Positions 14,159-23,376 of a stretch of 64,000 nucleotides of DNA are shown one piece after another; positions within the stretch are counted from its first letter, which is position 1; each line of letters starts with the position of its first letter. This stretch comes from Leptolyngbya iicbica LK (GTDB lineage Bacteria > Cyanobacteriota > Cyanobacteriia > Phormidesmidales > Phormidesmidaceae): positions 124,001 to 188,000 of the forward strand of contig NZ_QVFV01000003.1 of NCBI RefSeq assembly GCF_004212215.1. Reading direction: 5' to 3'. Below the pieces are notes generated by a model. It was not told the DNA's origin, ran no database searches, and saw only the letters and a program-made list of their open reading frames with translations. Position numbers and translations under genes: made by a program.

Positions 14159-15673
14159 ATGAAACTGCCACCAAAGAAGGTTCCGAATCCCTTTGCAATT
14201 GAGAAAGTCGGACCGGTTTACCCATATTTAGACCCTGGTAAATACGATATCTCGGAGGTACGTCAGGCACGCTGTGGAGCACAACGGTTCTACAACGTCA
14301 CAGAGCATTGGACGAAGCAGACATACTCGATTTTGGCCTATGACTGTAAGGAGATGTGTGCTGAAGAGCGTGAGCAGCTTAGACGGCAGATTGAGGCGCT
14401 CAAGCGTCTCTCACATCTCAATCTTCCCAAACTCATCGCAGTTCAGGAGCACCGGGGTAACTTTTACCTGGTGATGGAGCGCATCCTCGGGGAGCCCTTG
14501 TCAGCAGTGCAGCAGGCTCGCAGGATTCAAGTGGAGGAAGCCGTGCAAATTATCAAGGAAGCAGCGAAAGCGGTTAGCTACATGCACCTTGAAGGCAATC
14601 TCGGTCATGGCAACCTAAATCCTTGCAATATTTTTCTTATCCACAAAGGAGGAAGACTGCGCGTTAAGGTGGTGGGTCTTGATCACAGTCGTCTTGACGC
14701 TACTGCAGTCAAGTTCGCTTCGTCAGTGACGGGGAAACTTGGCTTTCTACCTAAGAGGCAGATTTGCGAACCTGACTTTCAATTTGCCTCAGATATTTTT
14801 GGGCTTGGGGTAACCGCGCTCAGCATGTTGGGCCAGATTCCACCTGATGATATCTACACGCACATTGATCTTGGTTCGGGAAAGGTTCGTTTCCCGAAAT
14901 CGCTGAATTCCCATTGGGAGATTCGACGATGGATCAGGAAAACCGTTTCCCTAAGCCAACCCTATTCCTCAGTAGGCGATGCCATTAAAGGGCTTGAGAG
15001 AAATAGAGACCTCAAGGTGAACATCTGGAAGTACCGATTCATCTACGGGACAGTCATTTTTGCTATGGCGGGGGGGATGTTTTGGTGGGCGAAGTCTCAC
15101 CAAGCGAGTTGGATTGCAGAGCTTGAAGAGAAAAACGAAGCTTTGGCGGCCCATGCTGAGGCTGTCTATGAAGCTGCACTTGAGCGGAAGAAGGAGCAAG
15201 AAGAGCAGGCTCGCATTAATGCCGATTATCAAAAGTTGATTCGGACCGGAAGTTGTGTTGGCTGCGATTTTGCTGGCCTTGACTTAAGAGGATTGGACTT
15301 CTCTGGGTATAACCTGCGAGGGGCTGACCTAAGTGGCTCATGGCTTACCGGTACCAGTTTTGAAGGGGCTGACCTCACCGGGGCAAACCTGAGCGAGGCG
15401 AGATTGGATAATGCCAATCTCAGACGCGCCAATTTGACTGATGCCGACCTTTCATCTGCAGACCTCAGAGGGGCGAGTGCGGTGCAAGCGTGCTTTGTGT
15501 CTGCGGATCTATCGGGCACGGACTTCCGCGCGGCGGATCTGGAGAATGCCTCGTTTGAGCGAGCCAATCCTGGGGATGCAAAGTTTGGCTGGAGCTCGGT
15601 TCGTAGGGGTGCAATCGATGCCACTGGTGAAGTGTGGTACGGCAAACATACAGCCCCTCCAGCATGTGACTAG
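14159..15673 (+). CDS. Membrane-anchored Ser/Thr pseudokinase with pentapeptide repeats
   Basis: A protein of 504 residues. Residues about 40-280 follow a protein-kinase layout (AYDCKEM for the lysine strand, LVMERILGEPL hinge, SYMHLEGNLGHGNLNPCNIFL for the catalytic loop). The catalytic HRD is HGN, and the DFG position reads VGLD, so the catalytic Asp is lost and phosphotransfer is unlikely. A membrane segment follows (FIYGTVIFAMAGGMFWWAKS, about 293-312), then a coiled coil and, from about 362 to 480, pentapeptide repeats of the A(D/N)Lxx type (GADLSGS, GADLTGANLSEARL). Pseudokinase-pentapeptide fusions are known in cyanobacteria with active kinases; here it is probably a scaffold. Confidence 0.8.
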   Translation: MKLPPKKVPNPFAIEKVGPVYPYLDPGKYDISEVRQARCGAQRFYNVTEHWTKQTYSILAYDCKEMCAEEREQLRRQIEALKRLSHLNLPKLIAVQEHRGNFYLVMERILGEPLSAVQQARRIQVEEAVQIIKEAAKAVSYMHLEGNLGHGNLNPCNIFLIHKGGRLRVKVVGLDHSRLDATAVKFASSVTGKLGFLPKRQICEPDFQFASDIFGLGVTALSMLGQIPPDDIYTHIDLGSGKVRFPKSLNSHWEIRRWIRKTVSLSQPYSSVGDAIKGLERNRDLKVNIWKYRFIYGTVIFAMAGGMFWWAKSHQASWIAELEEKNEALAAHAEAVYEAALERKKEQEEQARINADYQKLIRTGSCVGCDFAGLDLRGLDFSGYNLRGADLSGSWLTGTSFEGADLTGANLSEARLDNANLRRANLTDADLSSADLRGASAVQACFVSADLSGTDFRAADLENASFERANPGDAKFGWSSVRRGAIDATGEVWYGKHTAPPACD

Positions 15674-15684
15674 GTAAGCACTTT

Positions 15685-15729
15685 TTGAACGTTCAATGCT
15701 TTTAGACCCGGAGCATCATCCTCCGGGTC
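15685..15729. promoter_or_regulatory. Palindrome pair before the mobilisation genes (operator or oriT candidate)
   Basis: A 12-bp palindrome TTGAACGTTCAA (15685-15696) is followed by a 9-bp inverted repeat (GACCCGGAG at 15705-15713 and CTCCGGGTC at 15721-15729). Relaxase operons usually carry their oriT and accessory-protein operators directly upstream, where such repeats are expected. A nick site cannot be named from sequence. Confidence 0.45.
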
Positions 15730-15767
15730 CTATTCCACATATCGAATTTGTCGAGTTTGGTCTATCG

Positions 15768-16166
15768 ATGATGGTCGAATCAATCGATCACTACGCATCT
15801 AACACAGGAAGTGGGAGCGCGGCGAAGACTCTTACGCTTTCGCTCAAACTGCTCTCGCCATATGCCGATCGCCTTCAGCAGGCAGCAGAGTTGGCTGATA
15901 TTTCAAATACCAAAATGGCGCAGAGGCTAGTGGTGCATGGGCTAGAGCATCCTGACCAAGAAGCGCTCCTGCAAAATATTGATTCTCTGACAGCAGAAAT
16001 TATTGATTTGCGCCATGAGTATCAAAAACTCCAGGTTGAAATAGAAGGGCTAAGAGTCGCCACCTATCTCACGACCGAGTTGCTGCTCGTGTTAATTGGT
16101 GATCTAAGCCCAGAAGAAGCCCACCAGGTCATGCAAGAAGTGCTTGCTGAAGGGGATGGGGAGTGA
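15768..16166 (+). CDS. Relaxosome accessory protein (putative)
   Basis: A protein of 132 residues from the ATG at 15768; an upstream ATG at 15696 is possible but would place the palindromes inside the gene. The segment LTLSLKLLSPYADRLQQAAELADIS fits a DNA-binding helical module, followed by a coiled coil (DSLTAEIIDLRHEYQKLQVEIEGLR) and an acidic tail. The stop overlaps the alternative GTG of the relaxase gene, so they are coupled. TrwA/MobC-like accessory factors occupy this place in MobF operons. Family membership is inferred from position and architecture. Confidence 0.55.
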   Translation: MMVESIDHYASNTGSGSAAKTLTLSLKLLSPYADRLQQAAELADISNTKMAQRLVVHGLEHPDQEALLQNIDSLTAEIIDLRHEYQKLQVEIEGLRVATYLTTELLLVLIGDLSPEEAHQVMQEVLAEGDGE

Positions 16167-16240
16167 TGATTGAAGCCTGGTTTCTATTTGGTTCTGGAAA
16201 TAATCCTTTCATCGCGTTCTTTCTGGTCGGCATCGCCAGT

Positions 16241-17992
16241 ATGAGAGTCATCGGGGATGGGAGTGGATACATGGCGTATCTGACGAACGCTCCGGAGCAT
16301 TACTACACCTTGGGAGCTGAAGAAGGTGAGGATGCGATCCTAGATGCGAGGAAAGTTGGCACCTGGCTGGGTCTAGGGGCAAAGCGGCTTGGCATCGAGC
16401 GCCAAGCGATCGTCAGAGGAGACGTCACTGCTGAAGCGCTTTTTCACGGCGCTCATCCAGTAACTGGCGAGCTATTACGAAAAGGGGCACACACCACCGT
16501 TGAGTATCGCGATCCTCGCACGGGGGAGATGAAGATACGAAAATCGCGGGCAGGCTTCGATATTGTCCTTTCAGGTGACAAAAGCATCGATGTGTTGTTT
16601 GCGCTGGGGCCGACCTCGGTAAGGCGCAAAATTATCATTGCCTATGACCGAGCGACAGACGAGATCGTCAAATATCTCAACCGGGAGATTGGCTACACCC
16701 GAACTGGTGCTGGCGGCAAGGGGCCAACGGAGAAGATGGACCTGATCTATGGCAAGTTCCTCCATTTCACCAACAGGCTGTCTGAGCCCAAGGTTCACGT
16801 CCATCTATTTACCTTTAATACGGGACTACGAGAGGACGGTAGTGGTGGCACGCTCGATTCTGAACGAGTTCTCAAGGGCAACTTCAAATTTGAGATTGGG
16901 CAGCGGTTTCGTAACGCCTTAGCACGCCATTTTTGTCAGGAGTTTAGAGAGTACGGCCTTACCCTGGACCCATACCAAATTAAGAATGGCACAGGCTACC
17001 GGGTAAGAGGGGTGCCTCAAGCGCTGTGTGATGACTTTAGTACGCGCCACTTTGATATTCAAAAACGGATTGAGGGAAAAGACTTAACCTCAGGTCGGCG
17101 ACACGCCGAAGTCCTTAAATCACGCCCCGAGAAGCCAAAATTCATCAATCTACGTGACCTGCACCAGGAGTGGGCCAAAGTTGGCCAGAAGCATGAGTTT
17201 GATGCCAAGGCATTTTTCGAGGAATCACGTAAACAGCACCAAACGCGAATTAACTACGAAGTGCTGGTTTCAATCATTCAGGACCAGGCATCGGGTGATA
17301 CGGTATGGGGCGCTACGTTTGCTGCATTGGAAGCGGAAACCCTACCTGAGGTCAACGCAGCTCGGGAAGTCCGAAAGTTAGTTCGTATTGGTGACAATCC
17401 CTTCAAGCACGAGGAGCCTGATTCCAAGAAAGTCAGGAGAGACTATTTCGCTGGGAGAGCGGATTCTGGCGCGGTCGAGACAGCACGCGAGCTGAAGGTG
17501 AAGCAGTGGTGGCGACAAGGTTGGCAGCGACGATCGCCAGAGGAGCACATTGCAGCATTAAGCGACCAGCTCGCCTCTGCGATCGAGCAATCGAAAAAGC
17601 GAAACCAGTGGTTTAAGGTCAAATTCGTTGGCCTCTACCTGACTGGGGCAATCAGCTTTAAGACCTACAGCAAGTACATGCACGGAAAGGGGTTGCCGAG
17701 AACGCTCTTGGGGATTGAGTGGCAGTACTGGACTGGCGGGATCAAGCAGAGCCAACGGATCGTGCTTCGGGTTGCGCACGGCTATGAGGCCCCAACGTTT
17801 GGGGTTCCAAAGTCACGTCTTGCCATTAATTTCGCGAGAGCGATCAACCAAATTACTGAGACGCAACGGCTGTTGCTGCTGAAGAAGGTTGAACAGCGTA
17901 AACAGCATCAACGCAAGCAGAGTATTGCGCGGATACGGAAGCGTCTTGAGCGGGGTCGGTTCTTTACGAGGGAACAGGGTCATGAAAGGTAG
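16241..17992 (+). CDS. MobF (TrwC-like) relaxase lacking the helicase domain
   Basis: A protein of about 583 residues from the ATG at 16241; a GTG at 16163 overlapping the previous stop and an ATG at 16271 with a GGGAG are alternatives. I chose 16241 because GDGSGYMAYLTNAPEHYYT aligns with the MobF N-terminus, where the YY pair supplies the nicking tyrosines. SGDKSIDVLFAL matches the MobF motif SxxKSVSxLxAL, and VHVHLFTFN gives the metal-binding His cluster (about residue 190). MobF relaxases usually continue into a RecD-like helicase; none is present here, so unwinding must come from elsewhere. It cuts and pilots the strand during transfer. Confidence 0.85.
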   Translation: MRVIGDGSGYMAYLTNAPEHYYTLGAEEGEDAILDARKVGTWLGLGAKRLGIERQAIVRGDVTAEALFHGAHPVTGELLRKGAHTTVEYRDPRTGEMKIRKSRAGFDIVLSGDKSIDVLFALGPTSVRRKIIIAYDRATDEIVKYLNREIGYTRTGAGGKGPTEKMDLIYGKFLHFTNRLSEPKVHVHLFTFNTGLREDGSGGTLDSERVLKGNFKFEIGQRFRNALARHFCQEFREYGLTLDPYQIKNGTGYRVRGVPQALCDDFSTRHFDIQKRIEGKDLTSGRRHAEVLKSRPEKPKFINLRDLHQEWAKVGQKHEFDAKAFFEESRKQHQTRINYEVLVSIIQDQASGDTVWGATFAALEAETLPEVNAAREVRKLVRIGDNPFKHEEPDSKKVRRDYFAGRADSGAVETARELKVKQWWRQGWQRRSPEEHIAALSDQLASAIEQSKKRNQWFKVKFVGLYLTGAISFKTYSKYMHGKGLPRTLLGIEWQYWTGGIKQSQRIVLRVAHGYEAPTFGVPKSRLAINFARAINQITETQRLLLLKKVEQRKQHQRKQSIARIRKRLERGRFFTREQGHER

Positions 17993-18728
17993 AAAGAATC
18001 GCAGTCTGCCGGTTGGAGTGCAGGCTGTCTTAACAGTGATGCATTGGTTGTGGAGGGCTTTTCAGATCCTCGATGCAGTGGTGGTTCGCCTGTTGCGGGG
18101 GGTAATCAGGACTGTCTACTTACCGTTAGCGATCGCCGTGTGTTCGGTGGGAGCCTATTTGTTTGCCGATAGGCTTGCCCCATACCTGGTGGATCTTACG
18201 ATCGGCAGTTTTCTTGAAGGGGTCAGTCTCAGCGTTTGGGAGCGAGTTTGCCGCTGGTCACTGGCGATTACCTTCGCTGGGGTGGGGTGGATTGGCTACA
18301 AGCGACATCAAGAACTCTCAAAGCTTCGATCGCAGCACGAATTTACCTTTGGCCGATATCGAGAACTCTTTGCCACGCCAGGCAGCCGCATCACCGATTT
18401 TCTGTGGGCCTACTTGGTGGCCACCTTACAGGTGAATGTCCCAGTGGGCCTAATGATCTTCATCATCTTTGTCGCGCCGTTTCTGATTACTGAGAACTGG
18501 CTATTTCGTTTCTTCCTGGTCTTTTTTCTGATGAGCGGTATGGGGACTTTTCTCAACGCAGGAGCAGCGGTGTTGATGGAGACGTTTCGGCCACGGCGAT
18601 TGGAAGCAGAGGTACAGGGTGCAGGCCAAATAAAAGATGAGCTTGAAAAGCAGTATCAGCAGTATCTCGCTGAGAAGGAGACGCGCGAAAGAGCTAATGA
18701 TTCGGAGCTTAGAAACAATGATTGGTAG
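17982..18728 (+). CDS. Multi-pass membrane protein of the mobilisation operon
   Basis: A protein of 248 residues from the ATG at 17982 (GAGGGA just upstream), overlapping the relaxase gene by 11 bp. Hydrophobic segments: VYLPLAIAVCSVGAYLFA, WSLAITFAGVGWIGY, VGLMIFIIFVAPFLI and FRFFLVFFLMSGMGTFL. The C-terminus is a charged helix (ELEKQYQQYLAEKETRERAN). It overlaps the coupling-protein gene as well, so relaxase, membrane protein and coupling protein are translationally linked. It may anchor the coupling protein, whose own membrane segments are absent. Confidence 0.7.
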   Translation: MKGRKNRSLPVGVQAVLTVMHWLWRAFQILDAVVVRLLRGVIRTVYLPLAIAVCSVGAYLFADRLAPYLVDLTIGSFLEGVSLSVWERVCRWSLAITFAGVGWIGYKRHQELSKLRSQHEFTFGRYRELFATPGSRITDFLWAYLVATLQVNVPVGLMIFIIFVAPFLITENWLFRFFLVFFLMSGMGTFLNAGAAVLMETFRPRRLEAEVQGAGQIKDELEKQYQQYLAEKETRERANDSELRNNDW

Positions 18729-20349
18729 ATTCCGACCGACACCGGGAGAGGCGGCGAGGCGATCGCTGCATCAAAGGCGTGAGATATCAGAAAGCGATCA
18801 CAGGGTGGGCTCATATGGGAGAGGACCGCTAATCTCTCTGGCTGGGCATCGAGTCGGGCTCGATAGCTTAGACCACACCATGTATATGGCGACTAGTGGA
18901 TCGGGGAAAAACCTGCTTGCAGGGCCGATGATCCGATCGATGGTGGAAACGTGTACTGATGACCCGACCCGGCGGATGCTGATTGTTGAAGCGAAGGGGC
19001 AGATCACTCAGGCTCTTGAGGGAATGGGGGCGAAGTATGACCTAATTACCCTGTCATCGAAACATGGGTACTCACCTGATTTTGCCAAGGATTTTGATAC
19101 CTACACACGACAGGTGCAGCTTGCCTACAACTTGGTGCCAAGGCTAGACGGCAATAACGCCTTTTTTAGGAATGGTGCGAGGGGACTTCTGGTTGCCGGG
19201 GCGGTATCGATTCACCAGATTACTGGTGGGGAGTGGGGAGTTGATGACCTCGTTAATTTCTCGACAGAAGGGCAAAAGATTGTTCAGGCCATTCTGAAAC
19301 GAACAAAGATTGGGCGGCGATTTCTTAGAATCCTTGACAGCACCCGTGATGCAACGACGCTCTATAAGCTCCGTACTGAGCTGTTTACCCATATGGAGCC
19401 ATTGATGACGGCTGCTGCTAAGTATCAGGTGTCAGATGCGCTTAGTGTGATCGATTTTTGGGAGGGAAAAACTGAAGCGCCAATTCTAGTTATTAAGGTC
19501 AATCCTGAACATCTTGATGCGGAGCGGGCAGCCGTCTCGGCACTGTTACAGCGGTCGTTTGAGCACATTATGTCGCTCACTCCGCCGGTAGACCCGAGAG
19601 ATCTGCGGAAAGATAAGCTAATCCTGCTCGATGACGCGGGCTTCTACCGCCGTATCCCCAAGTTCCTTGAGGCGACAGAGCTTATCAGAGGCAACGGTGG
19701 GCTGCTGATAGCGCTTAACCAGAGTGTGGAGAGTTTGCGCAGTCGGACTTCATATGGAGATGAGGCCGATGGATTGCTCGCGAACTTCCCCAACCTAGTG
19801 ATGTTGCTCAGTGCCTCACCGATCACGGCGAAGTGGTTTTCGAGCCGGTTCGGGCAGATCGAACGGGTGAGGCTGTCGTTAAGTAGGAGTTTCGGCAAAG
19901 AGGGGGTGCAGTGGAGAGCGGATGAGCGCCGGTCGGTTGAGAATCTGGTCTTCGATCGAGAGTTCCTCAATATGACGCCACCTTCTCCAGAGAGTGGGGT
20001 GACCTGTTATCTCAAAACCCAAGCCTTTGGGGAAGAACTGAAGAAAGTCATCCCATGGGAGCAGATTATCGAGCGCACTCCTCCGACAGCGTATGTCGAT
20101 TTTTCACCGTTACCGTCATCACTCCAGGAGCCTGCTGACTGGGATATGGCGCGGCTTGAGTTTCTCTGTCTTGGGAAGCGGCTAGAAGATGAGGTTGAAA
20201 GTCAAGTGAGCAGTTCGTTTGGGAGCTCTTTAGATGAGTTTGAAACAGCGCTTCGGCGCATTGTGTTTGACATTGGCTTCGACATGATTGAGCGCCTGGT
20301 GGACCCCGAAACGGGGCAAGTGTCAGGCACGAGCGGAAGTAAGTCCTAA
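18697..20349 (+). CDS. VirD4/TraD-type coupling protein (T4CP)
   Basis: A protein of 550 residues from the ATG at 18697; ATG 18718 is also possible. P-loop ATSGSGKNLL (about residue 64-73) and Walker B LILLDDAG (about 310) with a following arginine-rich segment are typical of VirD4/TraG/TraD ATPases. The motif LIVEAKGQIT matches the conserved strand after Walker A. T4CPs bring the relaxase-DNA complex to the secretion channel. The N-terminal transmembrane pair of classic VirD4 is missing; the separate membrane protein encoded just upstream could supply it. No VirB genes follow. Confidence 0.8.
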   Translation: MIRSLETMIGRFRPTPGEAARRSLHQRREISESDHRVGSYGRGPLISLAGHRVGLDSLDHTMYMATSGSGKNLLAGPMIRSMVETCTDDPTRRMLIVEAKGQITQALEGMGAKYDLITLSSKHGYSPDFAKDFDTYTRQVQLAYNLVPRLDGNNAFFRNGARGLLVAGAVSIHQITGGEWGVDDLVNFSTEGQKIVQAILKRTKIGRRFLRILDSTRDATTLYKLRTELFTHMEPLMTAAAKYQVSDALSVIDFWEGKTEAPILVIKVNPEHLDAERAAVSALLQRSFEHIMSLTPPVDPRDLRKDKLILLDDAGFYRRIPKFLEATELIRGNGGLLIALNQSVESLRSRTSYGDEADGLLANFPNLVMLLSASPITAKWFSSRFGQIERVRLSLSRSFGKEGVQWRADERRSVENLVFDREFLNMTPPSPESGVTCYLKTQAFGEELKKVIPWEQIIERTPPTAYVDFSPLPSSLQEPADWDMARLEFLCLGKRLEDEVESQVSSSFGSSLDEFETALRRIVFDIGFDMIERLVDPETGQVSGTSGSKS

Positions 20350-20472
20350 GCAGTAGCGAGGCCGCTACAAGATTCAAGCAACCAAAAAGTTCACGAATAA
20401 AGAGTTTCCGAAGCTTATCGGGGTGCCGAGGAACGTGATTTTGCCTTATCCATTGGCAAGGAGAAAACAGTG

Positions 20473-21132
20473 ATGCAGAAGAAGCCGCGTAATTACCACT
20501 TTGATCCGACCCACCAGTACACAAAGAAAGCCATAGAGGAGCTTACAGGACTTTCAAAAAACGTAGTCTCAGCTGGATTAGAAGCTGCTGGGCTTTCGAC
20601 GAGTCGACGCAGTTATTTAGGCCAGGAGCTGCTGGAACGATTTGTCCCGGTTCGGCGGTTGATTGAGAACGGCATGACGTATGAGCAAATTCAGGAGATG
20701 CAGCGGATGCGTCATGCGGCAAGTCGAGATGAGGAAGGCACATCTGATTCGATGTATGACGAGAATGGCGATTTGGGCGATTTTGACCAGGCCGTTGGTC
20801 GTGGGATGGCGCAGATGGTGTATGGCGTTGCAGAAGCGGCTGCTGATGATCTCGTTGAAGTGATGCCGCAGCTTGTGGGATTAGCACTTAGCAAGGTTGC
20901 ACGTGACGGCAAGCTTGATGCGGCGTTTAAGCGAGGGCTACGGGAGCATTTCGCCAACCGGCGAAAGATTGACCTGGGGTTAGGGGGAGCTGTTGAGGTA
21001 CCAGCACGATCTTTGGGGGCCAGTGATGGTGAACAAGCTAATCGGGCTCAAGCTTCACCACATTCACCTGAGCATGATGGGAACGCGAGTCAAGAAAGCG
21101 TTGAAGTGACTGAGGAGGAAGGGGAAGGGTGA
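20473..21132 (+). CDS. Helix-turn-helix protein, MerR-like N-terminus
   Basis: A protein of 219 residues; ATG at 20473 with AAGGAG upstream. AIEELTGLSKNVVSAGLEAAGLSTSRRSYLG followed by RRLIENGMTYEQIQEMQRM resembles a MerR-type winged helix-turn-helix with its following helix. The middle is helical (GRGMAQMVYGVAEAAADDLVEVM) and the tail is low-complexity acidic. It follows the coupling protein by 123 bp on the same strand and probably regulates or partitions the element. Family not certain. Confidence 0.6.
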   Translation: MQKKPRNYHFDPTHQYTKKAIEELTGLSKNVVSAGLEAAGLSTSRRSYLGQELLERFVPVRRLIENGMTYEQIQEMQRMRHAASRDEEGTSDSMYDENGDLGDFDQAVGRGMAQMVYGVAEAAADDLVEVMPQLVGLALSKVARDGKLDAAFKRGLREHFANRRKIDLGLGGAVEVPARSLGASDGEQANRAQASPHSPEHDGNASQESVEVTEEEGEG

Positions 21133-21289
21133 CCCCTTGGTGATTGTTTGTATCTCCGAGTGGGTTGCACTGCAATAAAGAGCACAGCGCAGTGCCTTGT
21201 AGAGAGGCCTTTGTTGCGAGAGACCACAGTGTGGGTGAGGGGGAAATCAAAGTGGTTTGTACTAGGCAGATAGCTTGCAGGGTGAGTCG

Positions 21290-21541
21290 ATGGAACACAA
21301 AACCCAAAAGCGCCGCAGGAAGGCGTATTCAACGGATAGATTTTTACCGGTTTCCGAGGCTACTCCGGTGTTGACAGAGCAGCTTGGGCGAGGCTGGAGT
21401 CGAGATTCCATTAAACGGAAGATTGCAGAAGGTGCGCCCTTCCAGTGGATTGCTGGGATTCACTATATCCGTCTGCACGGGCAACTTCGGGCAATTAATG
21501 TCGATGCCGTGTTGCGCGAGATCGTAACGTACTCCGGTTAG
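21290..21541 (+). CDS. Small DNA-binding protein, excisionase-like
   Basis: A protein of 83 residues from the ATG at 21290. LGRGWSRDSIKRKIAEGAPFQWIAGIHYIRLHGQLRAINVDAVLRE has the size and layout of winged-helix excisionase-type proteins (helix, turn with W/K residues, GxHYxR beta hairpin). Such proteins direct integrase toward excision; a tyrosine integrase is at the far end of the element (56935-58029). It could equally be a transfer-gene regulator. 236 bp follow without a gene; they hold a TTCG-loop hairpin near 21716-21731. Confidence 0.5.
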   Translation: MEHKTQKRRRKAYSTDRFLPVSEATPVLTEQLGRGWSRDSIKRKIAEGAPFQWIAGIHYIRLHGQLRAINVDAVLREIVTYSG

Positions 21542-21777
21542 CCCTGGTGTTGAGAAAAGGGGTTTTTGAAGCGCAAGGGTGGCAGCAAATCCAGTTCTTT
21601 GATGTGATCAGGACTCGCGAGTGTTGTCTGATCGCAAGTCGTATTTTCCAAGTAGTGCAATTAGGTCAGGGGCAGAAGTGAGCTTTGCGTGAAGCGGCAG
21701 AGCTCAGAAGGAGAGACCGTTTCGACGGTTTCTAGGTTTGGCGTACACAGTTTTAGTTGAGTTGAGGTTTTTTAGTC

Positions 21778-22434
21778 ATGACTGAGATGCGTTGCATTGA
21801 AATCGTGCCGCCATCAGTTGGTGCTGGCAAAGTGGGAGTCATTATCCACGGGGAGTTTAGCCGGACTCCACTGTGGTTTGGCGAGGCGACCTATTCTGAA
21901 GTGTTTGAGGCTTCGGGAAGGCAGCTTCTTCATCGAGACGATGAAGATGGTGTCTATGAGGCGATGTATGGTCCGATCGATGGCTTTCCGCTTTGGGCGT
22001 TGCATGGTGAAGCAGACTGTACCTCTCACATCTACTACTTCGATGATGAGCGGGTACTCCAGGGGGTCGCTTTGGAGCCTGTCAGGGGCATTTCGGTAAA
22101 GGTCGGGGATCTCGTGATGGAGCCCTATTACCTTGAGCGGCGAAATGATGGGTATCAGTACCCTATCTTTGACACGTTAGTGGTCAAGGCTCGCAGTTAT
22201 CTTGACCAGTGTTTGGAAGGAGATCGTCTGCTGCTTAAGTATCGTGGGCTCTACCGGCAAGCGGGGATCTTCTTTGCTGGCGGGGCTGAGAATGCAGACC
22301 TGCTCTACAGTTTGGGATGTTTCTCGCAGGAGTGGCTTAGCGTACCTCTTGAAGCGCTGGGGTGGACGAATTATCTGCGGGAGCGAGAGGAGCGACGGTT
22401 GGTCGGGGTGGGCTGGGAAGCACAGCCGTTTTGA
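21778..22434 (+). CDS. Unknown protein, 218 residues
   Basis: I do not recognise this family. The protein is acidic, soluble, rich in aromatic residues and predicted mainly beta (GVIIHGEFSRTPLWFGEATYSE; GFPLWALHGEADCTSHIYYF). No catalytic motif is seen. The T-rich sequence GGTTTTTTAGTC before the ATG has no clear Shine-Dalgarno. It precedes the DNA methylase gene by 96 bp on the same strand. Confidence 0.55.
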   Translation: MTEMRCIEIVPPSVGAGKVGVIIHGEFSRTPLWFGEATYSEVFEASGRQLLHRDDEDGVYEAMYGPIDGFPLWALHGEADCTSHIYYFDDERVLQGVALEPVRGISVKVGDLVMEPYYLERRNDGYQYPIFDTLVVKARSYLDQCLEGDRLLLKYRGLYRQAGIFFAGGAENADLLYSLGCFSQEWLSVPLEALGWTNYLREREERRLVGVGWEAQPF

Positions 22435-22530
22435 GGGTTGGTTTCAGGGAGGGTGCCAGAGGTGCTCTCCCTTGGGGACCAGGATTTACGAAGGGTTGCG
22501 GTCTTTTCCTTCTGTGTTGTGTTTTCGGCC

Positions 22531-23376
22531 ATGGCGAGAAATTTCAGGCAGCTGTCTTTGCTGCCGGTGTCCCCTCGTCCTTTTGTGAAGTGGGCTGGGG
22601 GAAAGGGGCAGTTACTTCCAGAACTTGTGGCGCGGGTGCCACAGCAATTTAACCGTTACTTTGAGCCATTTTTAGGTGGTGCGGCGCTTTTCTTTCATCT
22701 TCAGCCGCAGCAGGCGGTGCTATCGGATAGCAATCCAGATCTGATCAACCTCTATCGGGTGATTCGAGACCAGGTTGAGGAGTTGATTGAAGACTTGGGT
22801 CGGCACGTCTATGACCGGGAGTATTACTATCGTTTGCGGCAGGTAGATCGAACCCCTGAGTATGGGCAGTGGACGGTGGTACAGCGGGCAAGTCGTTTTA
22901 TCTATTTGAATAAGACTTGCTACAACGGCCTCTATCGGGTGAATTCCAGAGGTGAGTTTAATGTGCCCTTTGGGCGCTACAAGAATCCGACCATCCTGGA
23001 TGAGGAGAACTTGAGGGCGTGTCATGCGGCCCTTCAGGGAGTGACCGTAAAGTGTCGCGACTTTCGTGAAACGTGTCGGCAGCTCGGGGAGGGGGATTTT
23101 GTATACTTTGACCCACCCTATATGCCAGTGAGTACGACGGCGAGCTTCACTGGCTACACGCGAGAAGGATTTGGGGAGAGGATGCAGGAAAAATTGGCTT
23201 CATTATGCCGGGAGCTTGATCGGCGTGGGGTGAGATTTATGGCGTCAAACTCTGATACCCCTTTGATGAGGGAGCTTTATCAGGGGTTCAATGTAGAGGT
23301 GGTTTACGCTGCTCGCCCGATTAACAGTCAGGGGCGGAAGCGGGGGAGGGTGCCGGAGGTGGTGGTGAGGAATTAG
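22531..23376 (+). CDS. Dam-type (D12 class) adenine-N6 DNA methyltransferase
   Basis: A protein of 281 residues from the ATG at 22531 (MARNFRQLSLLPV). FVKWAGGKGQLLPEL is motif X/AdoMet binding, FEPFLGGAALFFHLQ is motif I, and VYFDPPYMPVS is the catalytic DPPY motif. The order X-I-...-IV and length match the D12/Dam class; the usual target is GATC, though that must be tested. There is no matching restriction enzyme next to it, so it is a solitary methylase. On a mobile element it could protect against GATC-cutting enzymes. Confidence 0.9.
   Translation: MARNFRQLSLLPVSPRPFVKWAGGKGQLLPELVARVPQQFNRYFEPFLGGAALFFHLQPQQAVLSDSNPDLINLYRVIRDQVEELIEDLGRHVYDREYYYRLRQVDRTPEYGQWTVVQRASRFIYLNKTCYNGLYRVNSRGEFNVPFGRYKNPTILDEENLRACHAALQGVTVKCRDFRETCRQLGEGDFVYFDPPYMPVSTTASFTGYTREGFGERMQEKLASLCRELDRRGVRFMASNSDTPLMRELYQGFNVEVVYAARPINSQGRKRGRVPEVVVRN

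Noticed and set aside
15696-15767. N-terminal extension of the relaxosome accessory protein
   Set aside because: The extra 24 residues cover a palindrome and a 9-bp inverted repeat and have no Shine-Dalgarno; a later start is more likely.
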